Shown here in pieces: positions 16,203 through 23,641 of a DNA stretch of 64,000 bases (position 1 is the first letter of the stretch; each line of letters begins with the position of its first letter). A program made the position numbers and the translations under genes. This stretch comes from CAMYMQ01 sp963730305. Its GTDB lineage: Bacteria; Pseudomonadota; Alphaproteobacteria; Bin65. The notes beneath the pieces were generated by a model that saw nothing but the letters and a program-made list of their open reading frames with translations, did no database searches and was not told where the DNA came from. Location: the NCBI GenBank assembly GCA_963730305.1, contig CAVSRB010000008.1, forward strand, positions 310,001 to 374,000. The letters run 5' to 3'.

Positions 16203-17591
16203 ATGCCGAAGGATTGCCGCGGGCTGGCGATGACCGCCGCAGACCAGGACGCGGTCGACCGCTTCGACGCCACGCTGCGCGGCTATCTCGCTTTCGACCG
16301 CGCGGTCGGCGACCGGCTCAAGGAGACCTTCGCGGCCGACCCGGACATGCCGATGGCGCACGTGCTGCGCGGCTATTTCATGCTGCTGTTCGCCAACCCG
16401 GCGCTCAACGCCAGGGCGGCGCAGTCGCTGGCGACCGCGCAAGAGAAAGCAGAAGCCCGCGGCGCGACCGCGCGGGAGCACGCACACGTCGCGGCGCTGG
16501 CGGCCTGGTGCGCGGGCGACATGCGCCGCGCGACCGACATCTGGGAGGACATCCTGATCGAGGCGCCGCGCGACATGCTGGCGCTCAAGCTCGGCCACTA
16601 CACCCACTTCTATTTCGGCGATTCGGCCGAGCTGCGCGATTCGGTCGGGCGCGTGCTGCCGGCCTGGGACGCGGACACGCCAGACTACGGCTTCCTGATG
16701 AGCATGCGCGCCTTCGGCCTCGAAGAGACCGGCGCATACGGCGCCGCGGAGGAAGCCGGCCGGGCCGCCGTCGCCCTCAACCCGGCCGACATCTGGGGCG
16801 TCCACGCCGTCGCCCACATCATGGAGATGCAGGGGCGGCTGCGCGAGGGCATCGACTGGATCGCGTCGCTGGAGGCGGACTGGGACCCGGCCAACAACTT
16901 CCGCTACCACGTCTGGTGGCACCGGGCGCTGTTCCACCTCGAGCTCGACGACCATCCGGCCGTGCTCGCCCTCTACGACGAGCGCATCCGGGCCGACCAT
17001 ACCGAAGAGGTGCTCGATTTCTCCAACGGCGCGTCGATGCTGTGGCGGCTGGAGGCCGAGGGCGTCGATGTCGGCGACCGCTGGGAGGAGCTGGCCGACA
17101 TCGCCGTCCGCCACGCCGACGACCAGCAGCTCGCCTTCGCCGACCTGCACTACGTGATGGCGCTGGCCGGGGCCGGCCGGCTCGACGGCGCGGAGCAGCT
17201 CGCCGCCGCGATCGGCGGGGCGATCGACGAGGGCCGGGTGACCGAGGCGCCGATCCTGCGCAAGGTCGCCGCACCGGTGGCCCAGGGGTTGATCGCGTTC
17301 CGGCGCGGCGATTTCGAGCGGGCGCTGTCGCTGATGCTGCCGGTCCGCCATGCGGTGCGGCAGGTCGGCGGCAGCCATGCCCAGCGCGACGTGTTCGCCC
17401 GCACCGTGGTCGACGCGGCGCTGGGCGCCGGGCAGCCGGCGCTCGCCCGGGCGCTGGTCGCCGAGCGCCTGGCCCAGAACCCCAACAGCCCGTGGTCCTG
17501 GCGGCGCATGGCGCGCGCCCAGGACGCGCTCGGCGACGCCAAGGCCGCCGCCCATGCCCGCAGCCAGGCCGAGGCGCTGCTCGCCGCCTGA
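16203..17591 (+). CDS. TTC38-like tetratricopeptide-repeat protein
   Basis: A 462-residue all-helical protein resembling the TTC38 family, found in bacteria and animals and of unknown biochemical role. Degenerate TPR-like helices run through the whole length. Family hallmarks include HVAALAAWCAGD, the WGVHAVAHIMEMQGR block and the NFRYHVWWHRALFHLELDD segment, which carries conserved histidines and tryptophans. The ATG at 16203 stands behind GGGGGGACGC. It has no signal peptide or membrane segment, so it should be cytoplasmic. It is flanked by a divergent acyl-CoA dehydrogenase gene and a convergent tiny membrane-protein gene. The histidine-rich middle might bind a metal, which is speculative. 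Confidence 0.8.
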   Translation: MPKDCRGLAMTAADQDAVDRFDATLRGYLAFDRAVGDRLKETFAADPDMPMAHVLRGYFMLLFANPALNARAAQSLATAQEKAEARGATAREHAHVAALAAWCAGDMRRATDIWEDILIEAPRDMLALKLGHYTHFYFGDSAELRDSVGRVLPAWDADTPDYGFLMSMRAFGLEETGAYGAAEEAGRAAVALNPADIWGVHAVAHIMEMQGRLREGIDWIASLEADWDPANNFRYHVWWHRALFHLELDDHPAVLALYDERIRADHTEEVLDFSNGASMLWRLEAEGVDVGDRWEELADIAVRHADDQQLAFADLHYVMALAGAGRLDGAEQLAAAIGGAIDEGRVTEAPILRKVAAPVAQGLIAFRRGDFERALSLMLPVRHAVRQVGGSHAQRDVFARTVVDAALGAGQPALARALVAERLAQNPNSPWSWRRMARAQDALGDAKAAAHARSQAEALLAA

Positions 17592-17645
17592 CGGTCCGGC
17601 CCCTGTTCGGTAGTCGTCCGGTGTCCGCCTGGCGGGCCGCCCGGA

Positions 17646-17801
17646 TCAGCCCGGCGCGATGAAGTAGCGGTAGACGCCCCAGGGCCACAGCACGGCCGCG
17701 ATCACCGCATCGATCAGCGGGATCTGAGGAACGAAGATCAGGAACAGCACGAGGAACAGGACGATCCCCGCGAAATAGAGCGAAATAAGAAAGCGGATCA
17801 T
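17646..17801 (-). CDS. Small 51-residue membrane protein
   Basis: A short gene encoding 51 residues, starting at ATG 17799-17801 behind a textbook GGAGGTCAG ribosome-binding site and ending in TGA at 17646-17648. Nearly all of the protein is hydrophobic. One segment is rich in Leu, Val and Phe (LFLVLFLIFVP) and a second contains VIAAVLWPWGVYRYF, giving one or two membrane spans. The strong start signal and the compact hydrophobic sequence argue that it is real, despite its length. It converges on the TTC38-like gene and is divergent from the AhpD-like gene. I do not recognise a family. Confidence 0.6.
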   Translation of the reverse strand: MIRFLISLYFAGIVLFLVLFLIFVPQIPLIDAVIAAVLWPWGVYRYFIAPG

Positions 17802-17940
17802 CTGACCTCCTCGTCCGGCGATTTCCCGGCCAGCGCCAGCGTGCGGGCATCATGCCACACGGCGCTTGGGCCTGGCAGGTTTCGCCATGCTACCGTGCAG
17901 CCACGATTGCAATACAACCTCGGTTAACCAGGAGGCCCCG

Positions 17941-18558
17941 ATGCCCCAGCCAGACCATGTGATGAAGATCGGCCTCGACATGCCCGACCCCAAAACGGTC
18001 GAGGACCCCGCGATGAAGGCCTATTTCGACAAGTGCTTCGAGAAGATCGGCTTCGTGCCCAACGTGCTCCAGGCCTATTCGGCCCGGCCGGAGCGGTGGA
18101 ACGCCTTCGTCACCTCCTACCACGCGATCATGGACAAGAAGACGTCGACCCTGACCCCGCTGGAGCGGGAGATGATCGCGGTCGTCGTCTCGTCGGTGAA
18201 CCGCTGCTACTACTGCCTGGTCGCCCACGGCGCGACCGTGCGGGCGCTGTCCGGCGACCCGGAGCTGGGCGAGATGCTGGTGATGAACTACCGCGTCGCC
18301 GAGCTGTCGGAACGGCACCGCGCCATGCTCGACTTCGCCTGGAAGCTGACCTCGACCCCGTGGGAGATCGACGAGCCCGACCGCCAGGCGCTGCGCGACG
18401 CCGGCTTCAGCGAGGACGAGCTGTTCGACATCGGCGAGGTCGTCGGCTTCTTCAACTTCTCGAACCGCATGGCCTACACGGTCGACATGATGCCGAACCG
18501 CGAATACCACGCCCAGGCGCGCACGGCCGCCGAGGCGACGGCCGACGCGGCGGAATAG
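17941..18558 (+). CDS. AhpD/carboxymuconolactone-decarboxylase-like peroxidase
   Basis: A 205-residue member of the carboxymuconolactone decarboxylase/AhpD superfamily. The CxxC redox pair and nearby His are seen in NRCYYCLVAHGA (Cys89, Cys92, His96), the pattern of peroxidase-related proteins rather than true decarboxylases, which lack the cysteines. Likely roles are reduction of organic peroxides or disulfide relay in the cytoplasm. The start at 17941 follows AGGAGGCCCCG. A DUF3592 protein gene starts four bases after its stop, indicating an operon. The electron donor is unknown; no AhpC is nearby. Confidence 0.85.
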   Translation: MPQPDHVMKIGLDMPDPKTVEDPAMKAYFDKCFEKIGFVPNVLQAYSARPERWNAFVTSYHAIMDKKTSTLTPLEREMIAVVVSSVNRCYYCLVAHGATVRALSGDPELGEMLVMNYRVAELSERHRAMLDFAWKLTSTPWEIDEPDRQALRDAGFSEDELFDIGEVVGFFNFSNRMAYTVDMMPNREYHAQARTAAEATADAAE

Positions 18559-18562
18559 GCCG

Positions 18563-18970
18563 ATGAGCCCGGAATGGGGCCAACTCGTCTTCGGCCTGAT
18601 CTTCCTCGGCTTCGGGATCGGCTGCTGGGCGATGATGGAGCGCGACGTGCGCCACTGGATCAAGAGTGCCGGCGCGGTGGTCGACCACGAGAAGCGCAGC
18701 TCGGTCAAGGCGTCGTCATCCGGCAGCCGGACGATGTATTATGCCGTGGTCGAGTTCGACACGCCGGACGGACAGCGCCACCGGGCGACCTCGACCTACG
18801 GCCTGCGCCAGCCGCCGCCGGTCGGCACGACCGTGCCGATCCGCTACGACCCGGCCGACCCGTCGAAAGCGACGACGGCGCCCAACTGGTTCCGCTGGGC
18901 CTTCAGCTATGGCTTCGGCGCGATCGGGGTGGGGTTCGCGGTCGCCGGTCTGGTCCAGGTCGCGGCCTGA
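18563..18970 (+). CDS. DUF3592-domain membrane protein
   Basis: A 135-residue protein with a hydrophobic helix at residues about 7-25 and another at the C-terminus (FGAIGVGFAVAGLVQV). The domain between them has a beta-rich pattern matching DUF3592: AVVEFDTPDGQRHRATS followed by VPIRYDPADPSKA. Such proteins occur widely in bacterial inner membranes with the soluble domain exposed on one side; no function is established. It follows the AhpD-like gene by four bases and is probably cotranscribed. The stop is close to that of the convergent GNAT gene. Confidence 0.8.
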   Translation: MSPEWGQLVFGLIFLGFGIGCWAMMERDVRHWIKSAGAVVDHEKRSSVKASSSGSRTMYYAVVEFDTPDGQRHRATSTYGLRQPPPVGTTVPIRYDPADPSKATTAPNWFRWAFSYGFGAIGVGFAVAGLVQVAA

Positions 18971-19008
18971 GACGGCGGCCGGCCGTCGCCCGGTCGGAGC
19001 GCAAGCGG

Positions 19009-19500
19009 TCAGAAGCGGAGGACCATCCCGAACGACACCGAGCCGGCGCGGTTGGTCAGCTCGCTGCCCGGAAGCCGGCGGTAGCCGCAGCGCGCGTAGA
19101 GACGCACCGCCGGATTGTCCTCCCGCACGCTGAGGCACAGGCCGGTCCAGCGGCCGTCCGCAGCCGCCGTCTCGGCGAGGCGCGCGAGAAGGGCAGCGCC
19201 AATTCCCTGGCCGCGCCAGGGAGCCCTGACCGCCATCGCGACCTCGGGCGTGGCCTCGTCGACATGGACGAAGGGATGTTCGTCGGCCGCGAACAGGCGC
19301 GCCCAGGCTGCCGCGACCGGCCGGCCGCCGTCCTCGGCGACCACGCCGAAATCGCCGGGACGCGGGAAGCCGGCGAGATACTTCGCCACGGCCGGTATCG
19401 CCGCCGCGGCCTCGACCGACGGTTCCTGGGCCGCCATCGCCAGGCATTCCCACAGGAACGGCAGGTCCTCGGCGCCCGCTTCTCTAAAGTCGATCGTCAT
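19009..19500 (-). CDS. GNAT-family N-acetyltransferase
   Basis: A 163-residue GCN5-related acetyltransferase. The acetyl-CoA pyrophosphate-binding loop reads APWRGQGIGAALLARL, and the C-terminal part LSVREDNPAVRLYARCGYRRL is the typical beta-bulge region. The ATG at 19498-19500 overlaps the stop of the RusA-like gene as ATGA, so expression should be coupled. It is the last gene of a four-gene minus-strand set (tlyA, RNA methyltransferase, rusA-like, GNAT). The substrate is unknown; ribosomal protein or small-molecule acetylation are both possible. Confidence 0.85.
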   Translation of the reverse strand: MTIDFREAGAEDLPFLWECLAMAAQEPSVEAAAAIPAVAKYLAGFPRPGDFGVVAEDGGRPVAAAWARLFAADEHPFVHVDEATPEVAMAVRAPWRGQGIGAALLARLAETAAADGRWTGLCLSVREDNPAVRLYARCGYRRLPGSELTNRAGSVSFGMVLRF

Positions 19501-19916
19501 GGCCGCCCGTCCGCATCCCGCCGCAAGGCGCTGAGCGCGGCGCCGTCGCCGGCTTTCGTCGGCACGACGCGGATCGTCACCCGGTCGCGCTCGGCGGCGA
19601 TCTTCTCCACGGTCAGCCGGACGACCTGGCTGTCGTCGCGCCACACCGCGCCGGTCAGGGCATCGAGACAGGCCTTGGCGACGTTGTCGACGTCGAACTT
19701 GCGGCGCGGGTCGACCGTCTCGATCCAGATCTCGACGGCGAACAGGTCGGTGTAGTTCTTGTTCAGCCCGCGCGCTTCCGTCCGGAAGAAATCGCGCACC
19801 GGCCGCTGGATCGACCCGCCGCGGGTGGTCACGCCGTCGATCGAGACCAGCACCGCGCCGTCGACCCGGGCCATCCGCACCGGGCCCTTGCCCAGCCAGC
19901 CCGCGCCCTCGGCCAT
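19497..19916 (-). CDS. RusA-family Holliday junction resolvase
   Basis: A 139-residue endonuclease of the RusA family, which cuts four-way DNA junctions symmetrically. The catalytic block is present as FDVDNVAKACLDAL followed by WRDDSQVV. This places Asp75, Asp77, Lys81 and Asp94/Asp95 at the positions of the Asp/Asp/Lys/Asp set known from E. coli RusA. RusA genes are usually on lambdoid prophages or their remnants. Here there is no other phage gene, and the gene is tightly packed between an RNA methyltransferase gene (five-base gap) and a GNAT gene (ATGA overlap). It may be a domesticated resolvase. Base composition equals that of the neighbours. Confidence 0.8.
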   Translation of the reverse strand: MAEGAGWLGKGPVRMARVDGAVLVSIDGVTTRGGSIQRPVRDFFRTEARGLNKNYTDLFAVEIWIETVDPRRKFDVDNVAKACLDALTGAVWRDDSQVVRLTVEKIAAERDRVTIRVVPTKAGDGAALSALRRDADGRP

Positions 19917-19921
19917 GGCCG

Positions 19922-21235
19922 TCAGCCGTCGCGCTCGAACACCGCGGCCAGCTCCAGGTGCGGCGACCACAGGAACTGGTCGACCGGCTTGATCCGCGTG
20001 ATCCGGTAGCCGCCGTCGACCAGCAGCCGCGCGTCGCGCGCGAAGGTCGCCGGGTTGCACGAGACGGCGACGACGCAGGGCACGCCGGACTCGGCGATCT
20101 CGGCCGCCTGGGCCTTGGCGCCGGCGCGCGGCGGGTCGAACACGATCAAGTCGCCGCCGCGCAGCTCGTCGGCGCTGACCGGCCGGCGATGGAGGTTGCG
20201 GGCCTCGACGCTCACCCCGGCCAGGCCGGCGGCGCGGGCGGCGCCCGACAGCGCCTCCAGCGGCGCCCGCACGACGTCGACGGCGTGGACCTTGGCGCCC
20301 GCCGCGGCGAGCGGCAGGGCGAAGGTGCCGATCCCGGCATAGAGGTCGGCGACCAGGCGCGCACCGCCGACGGTGGACTGCGCCGCCGACAGGACGGTCT
20401 CGCGCAAGGCTTCCTCGCCGTCGGCGGTGGCCTGGAGGAAGCCGCCCGGCGGCAGCGCCACGGTCAGATCGCCCAGCGCCAGGCGCACCGGGCGGCGCTC
20501 GACGACCAGCTCGATGCCTTCGCGGGTCGGGTGGGCGCGACTGATCCGGGCGGCGTCGAGCGTCTCGGCGAGCGCGGCCAGCCGCTCCCAGCCGGCGGCG
20601 CCGAGCCGGGCGGCGGTCGTCAACAACACGTCGAGGCCGCTGTCGCTCCACACCAGGCGGACGTCGGCCGAATCGCCGGCTTTCGTCAGGCCCGTCAGCG
20701 TCTCGCGCAGGGGCGCGATGGCGGCGACGATCTCGGGCCGGGCGACCAGACACTCGGCGAGGTCGACCACCCGGTGGCTGGCGCGGGCATTGAAGCCGAG
20801 CACCAAGTCGTCGCGCCGGCGGACGGCCGCCAGGGTGACGTGGCGGCGGCTGCCGGGCGGCGACTGGTGCAGCGGCTCGATATCGCCGGCCATCAGCGCG
20901 AAGCGCTCGAGCGCGTCGTGCAGCAGCTTGAGCTTGAAGGCGCGATAGGCCGGCGCCGCCAGCTGCTGCAGGGCGCAGCCGCCACAGCCGGCCGACGGCA
21001 CGCCCGGGCGGAGCCCGAAATGCCGGCAGGGTGGCTCGACCCGGTCCGGGCTGGCGCGAAGGATCTCGGTCGTCTCGCCCAGCCAGCCGCCGCCCCGCTC
21101 CGGCTTGAGCCGTACGTTCACACGGTCGCCCGGAATGGCGAACGGCACGTACACGCGTTCGCCGTTGACGGTGGCCAGGCCGTCGCCGCGCACGCCCAGG
21201 TCGGTGATCTCGATGTCCGCGTCGAACCGTTTCAT
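19922..21235 (-). CDS. TrmA/RlmD-family RNA 5-methyluridine methyltransferase
   Basis: A 437-residue enzyme that methylates C5 of a uridine in rRNA or tRNA using SAM. The N-terminal TRAM-like domain (residues about 1-60) is followed by a cysteine-rich iron-sulfur region with CRHFG and AGCGGCALQQL. The methyltransferase core has DLYAGIGTFALPLA, a FDPPRAG motif and the nucleophile cysteine in AVSCNPATFARD. The combination is that of RlmC/RlmD/RumA enzymes; the exact uridine cannot be told. The ATG at 21233-21235 overlaps the tlyA stop (ATGA). It is followed five bases later by the RusA-like gene. Confidence 0.88.
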   Translation of the reverse strand: MKRFDADIEITDLGVRGDGLATVNGERVYVPFAIPGDRVNVRLKPERGGGWLGETTEILRASPDRVEPPCRHFGLRPGVPSAGCGGCALQQLAAPAYRAFKLKLLHDALERFALMAGDIEPLHQSPPGSRRHVTLAAVRRRDDLVLGFNARASHRVVDLAECLVARPEIVAAIAPLRETLTGLTKAGDSADVRLVWSDSGLDVLLTTAARLGAAGWERLAALAETLDAARISRAHPTREGIELVVERRPVRLALGDLTVALPPGGFLQATADGEEALRETVLSAAQSTVGGARLVADLYAGIGTFALPLAAAGAKVHAVDVVRAPLEALSGAARAAGLAGVSVEARNLHRRPVSADELRGGDLIVFDPPRAGAKAQAAEIAESGVPCVVAVSCNPATFARDARLLVDGGYRITRIKPVDQFLWSPHLELAAVFERDG

Positions 21236-22023
21236 GGCTGGGCCTCGACCTGGTCCTCGACCTGGTCCTCGACCTGGGCCTCGAACCGCGCGGCGATCAG
21301 GAATTCCTTGTTGCCCTTGGGACCGGTGATCGGGCTTTCCGCAATGCCGAGAACGGTCCAACCCGGCAGGCCGGCGAGCCACGTACGGATCTCTTCGCAC
21401 ACCGCGTCGTGGATGGCCGGGTCGCGAACCACCCCGCCCTTGCCGACCTGGTCGCGACCGGCCTCGAACTGCGGCTTGATCAGCGCGATCAGCCATGCGC
21501 CCGGCGCGGCCAGCGCCAGCGCGGCGGGCAATACCGTGCGCAGGCCGATGAAGCTGGCGTCGCAGACGATGGCGTCGACCGGCTCGGGCACCTGTTCGAC
21601 GGTCAGCGCGCGGGCGTTGGTCTTCTCCAGCACCACCACCCGCTCGTCGTTGCGCAGCTTCCAGTCGAGCTGGCCGTAGCCGACGTCGACCGCGTAGACC
21701 TTCGTCGCGCCCTTGTGCAGCAGCACGTCGGTGAAGCCGCCGGTCGACGCGCCGATGTCGAGCGCCACCCGCCCGGCCGGATCGAGACCGAACGCCTCGA
21801 GCCCGTGGGCCAGCTTGATCCCGCCGCGCGACACCCACGGGTGATCGAGCCCGCGCAGGTCGAGCGCGGTGTCGGCCGCCAAGGTGTCGCCCGGCTTGTC
21901 GACCCGCCGCTCGCCGACGAACACCCGGCCCGCGCGGATCAGCGCCTGCGCCCGCGTCCGGCTGTCGGCGAGGCCGCGGTCGACGAGGAGCTGGTCGGCG
22001 CGTTGCTTGCCCGCTCCGCTCAT
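21232..22023 (-). CDS. tlyA: TlyA-family rRNA 2'-O-methyltransferase
   Basis: A 263-residue protein with an N-terminal S4 RNA-binding domain (KQRADQLLVDRGLADSR, residues about 6-65) and a C-terminal RrmJ/FtsJ-type methyltransferase domain. The latter has DIGASTGGFTDVLL and LIKPQFEAG. In Mycobacterium the family methylates 2'-OH groups of 16S and 23S rRNA cytidines, affecting capreomycin sensitivity. It occurs downstream of dxs in many Alphaproteobacteria, as here, though a MATE gene intervenes. The last 16 residues are an unusual repeat of EDQV-like units encoded by 12-base tandem repeats at about 21241-21284. The start is ATG 22021-22023. Confidence 0.9.
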   Translation of the reverse strand: MSGAGKQRADQLLVDRGLADSRTRAQALIRAGRVFVGERRVDKPGDTLAADTALDLRGLDHPWVSRGGIKLAHGLEAFGLDPAGRVALDIGASTGGFTDVLLHKGATKVYAVDVGYGQLDWKLRNDERVVVLEKTNARALTVEQVPEPVDAIVCDASFIGLRTVLPAALALAAPGAWLIALIKPQFEAGRDQVGKGGVVRDPAIHDAVCEEIRTWLAGLPGWTVLGIAESPITGPKGNKEFLIAARFEAQVEDQVEDQVEAQP

Positions 22024-22033
22024 GCGTACCGCC

Positions 22034-23455
22034 TTATCGTTGGTGGACCGTGTCCGGCATGGCGGGAATATAGCCCCGCCGCATGAGCGCGCGAAGGCGC
22101 AGCACCAACAGCGTCGCCGCCGCGGCCAGCCCGAACACGAAGCCGAGCCAGATGCCCTGCGCCCCCATGTCGACCCGGAAGGCGAGGATGAGCGACGCAC
22201 TCAGCCCGATCACCCAGTAGCCGACCACGCCGATGCCCATCGGCACCCCGGTATCGTTGAGCCCGCGCAGCGCCCCCGCGGCGACCGCCTGGGTGCCGTC
22301 GAACGCCTGGAACAGCGCCGCGAACAGCAACAGCTGGACCGCGATCGCGTGGACCGCCGCGCTGTCGGGCCGGGCCGGGTCGAGGAACACGCTGGCGAGC
22401 GCCCCGGGGATCAACAGGATCACCACGGTCGTCGCCGCCATGAAGGCGAGGCCCATCGCCACCGCGGTCCACCCGGCGCGGTAGGCGCCGGCCGGGTCGC
22501 GCCGGCCGACCGCCTGGCCGACCCGCACCGTCGCCGCCTGGGCCAGGCCCAGCGGCACCATGAAGGTGATATGCGGGATCTGCAGCGCGACCATGTGCGC
22601 GGCCAGCGACAGGGTGCCGATCCAGCCGATGACGAAGAAGGAGAAGATGAAGAAGCCGCCTTCGAGCATCATGATCCCGGCGATCGGCAGCCCGATCCGG
22701 AACACCTGCCGGAATACCTCCCAATCGGGCCGCCAGAACCGGCCGAGGATGGCGTAGCGCCGGAACGGCCGCCGCCGCGCCGCGATCAGCAACAGCGCGC
22801 CGAACATGCCGGCGTTGACCACCGACGTGGCGATCCCGGCGCCGAACAGCTCCAGCCGCGGCAGGCCGAAATGGCCGAAGATCAGCGCATAGTCGAGCAG
22901 CGCGTTGAGCGGGATCCCGGCGAGCATCACCCACAGGGCGACGCCGGGCCGGTTGATCGCCGACACGAAATTGCGCAGCACGATGAAGCCGGCCGCGAAC
23001 GGCACGCTCCACTTCAGCGTCGACATGTAGACCGCGCCGCCGGCGACCGCGGCGGGCGGCTGGTCGAGCAGGACCAGCAGCGGCTCCGCCCAGGTCAGCA
23101 GGACCACGCCGGGCACCGAGATCAGGATGGTGACCCACAGCCCCTGGCGGATGACCCGGCGCAACAGGCGCGGCCGGTGGCCGCCGAAGGCCTGGGCGGC
23201 GAGCGGCGCCGTCGCCATCAGCAGGCCCATGGCGAACATGAAGACGGCGAAGAACAACACCAGCCCCAGCGACGCGCCGGCCAGCGCGGTCGGCCCGAGA
23301 TGGCCGATGAAGGCGGCGTCGGTCGTCATCATCGCGACCTGGCCGACCTGGGTCAGCACGATCGGCAGGGCGAGCGCGATCATCGCCCGCGCTTCCGCGC
23401 GGACGGCGTCGGGCAGCCAACGCCGCCGCCGTTTGGCGACCGCATCCGCACGCAT
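22034..23455 (-). CDS. MATE-family multidrug/sodium antiporter
   Basis: A 473-residue inner-membrane transporter of the MATE family (NorM-like). About twelve membrane segments are visible in two homologous halves. The N-terminal half has IALALPIVLTQVGQVAMMTTDAAFIG and the FAMGLLMATAPLAAQA signature. The C-terminal half has the equivalent LPIAGIMMLEGGFFIFSFF and the MVPLGLAQAATVRVGQAVG segment. Such proteins export cationic drugs using Na+ or H+ gradients. It lies between dxs and tlyA on the minus strand, 10 bases before tlyA. Whether it exports an isoprenoid-linked compound is unknown. Confidence 0.9.
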   Translation of the reverse strand: MRADAVAKRRRRWLPDAVRAEARAMIALALPIVLTQVGQVAMMTTDAAFIGHLGPTALAGASLGLVLFFAVFMFAMGLLMATAPLAAQAFGGHRPRLLRRVIRQGLWVTILISVPGVVLLTWAEPLLVLLDQPPAAVAGGAVYMSTLKWSVPFAAGFIVLRNFVSAINRPGVALWVMLAGIPLNALLDYALIFGHFGLPRLELFGAGIATSVVNAGMFGALLLIAARRRPFRRYAILGRFWRPDWEVFRQVFRIGLPIAGIMMLEGGFFIFSFFVIGWIGTLSLAAHMVALQIPHITFMVPLGLAQAATVRVGQAVGRRDPAGAYRAGWTAVAMGLAFMAATTVVILLIPGALASVFLDPARPDSAAVHAIAVQLLLFAALFQAFDGTQAVAAGALRGLNDTGVPMGIGVVGYWVIGLSASLILAFRVDMGAQGIWLGFVFGLAAAATLLVLRLRALMRRGYIPAMPDTVHQR

Positions 23456-23641
23456 CGTCAGGGCACTCCGTCATCGAAAAAAGGGCGGCGTTTCTAGGCC
23501 ATTCGCCACGCTGGCGAAACCCGCGCGGCGGCGCCAAACGAAAAAAGCCACAAGATTGCCGGAGGCGCGAACTGCCGGTTCGAAACGGCGGCGGCGACAA
23601 CCGCCGGGCGCAACAATATTGCCGCCGGGAAACCGGCCGGG

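Noticed and set aside
19497..19916. Prophage remnant at the RusA-like gene
   Set aside because: No integrase, lysis, capsid or replication gene is nearby, and base composition matches the neighbours.
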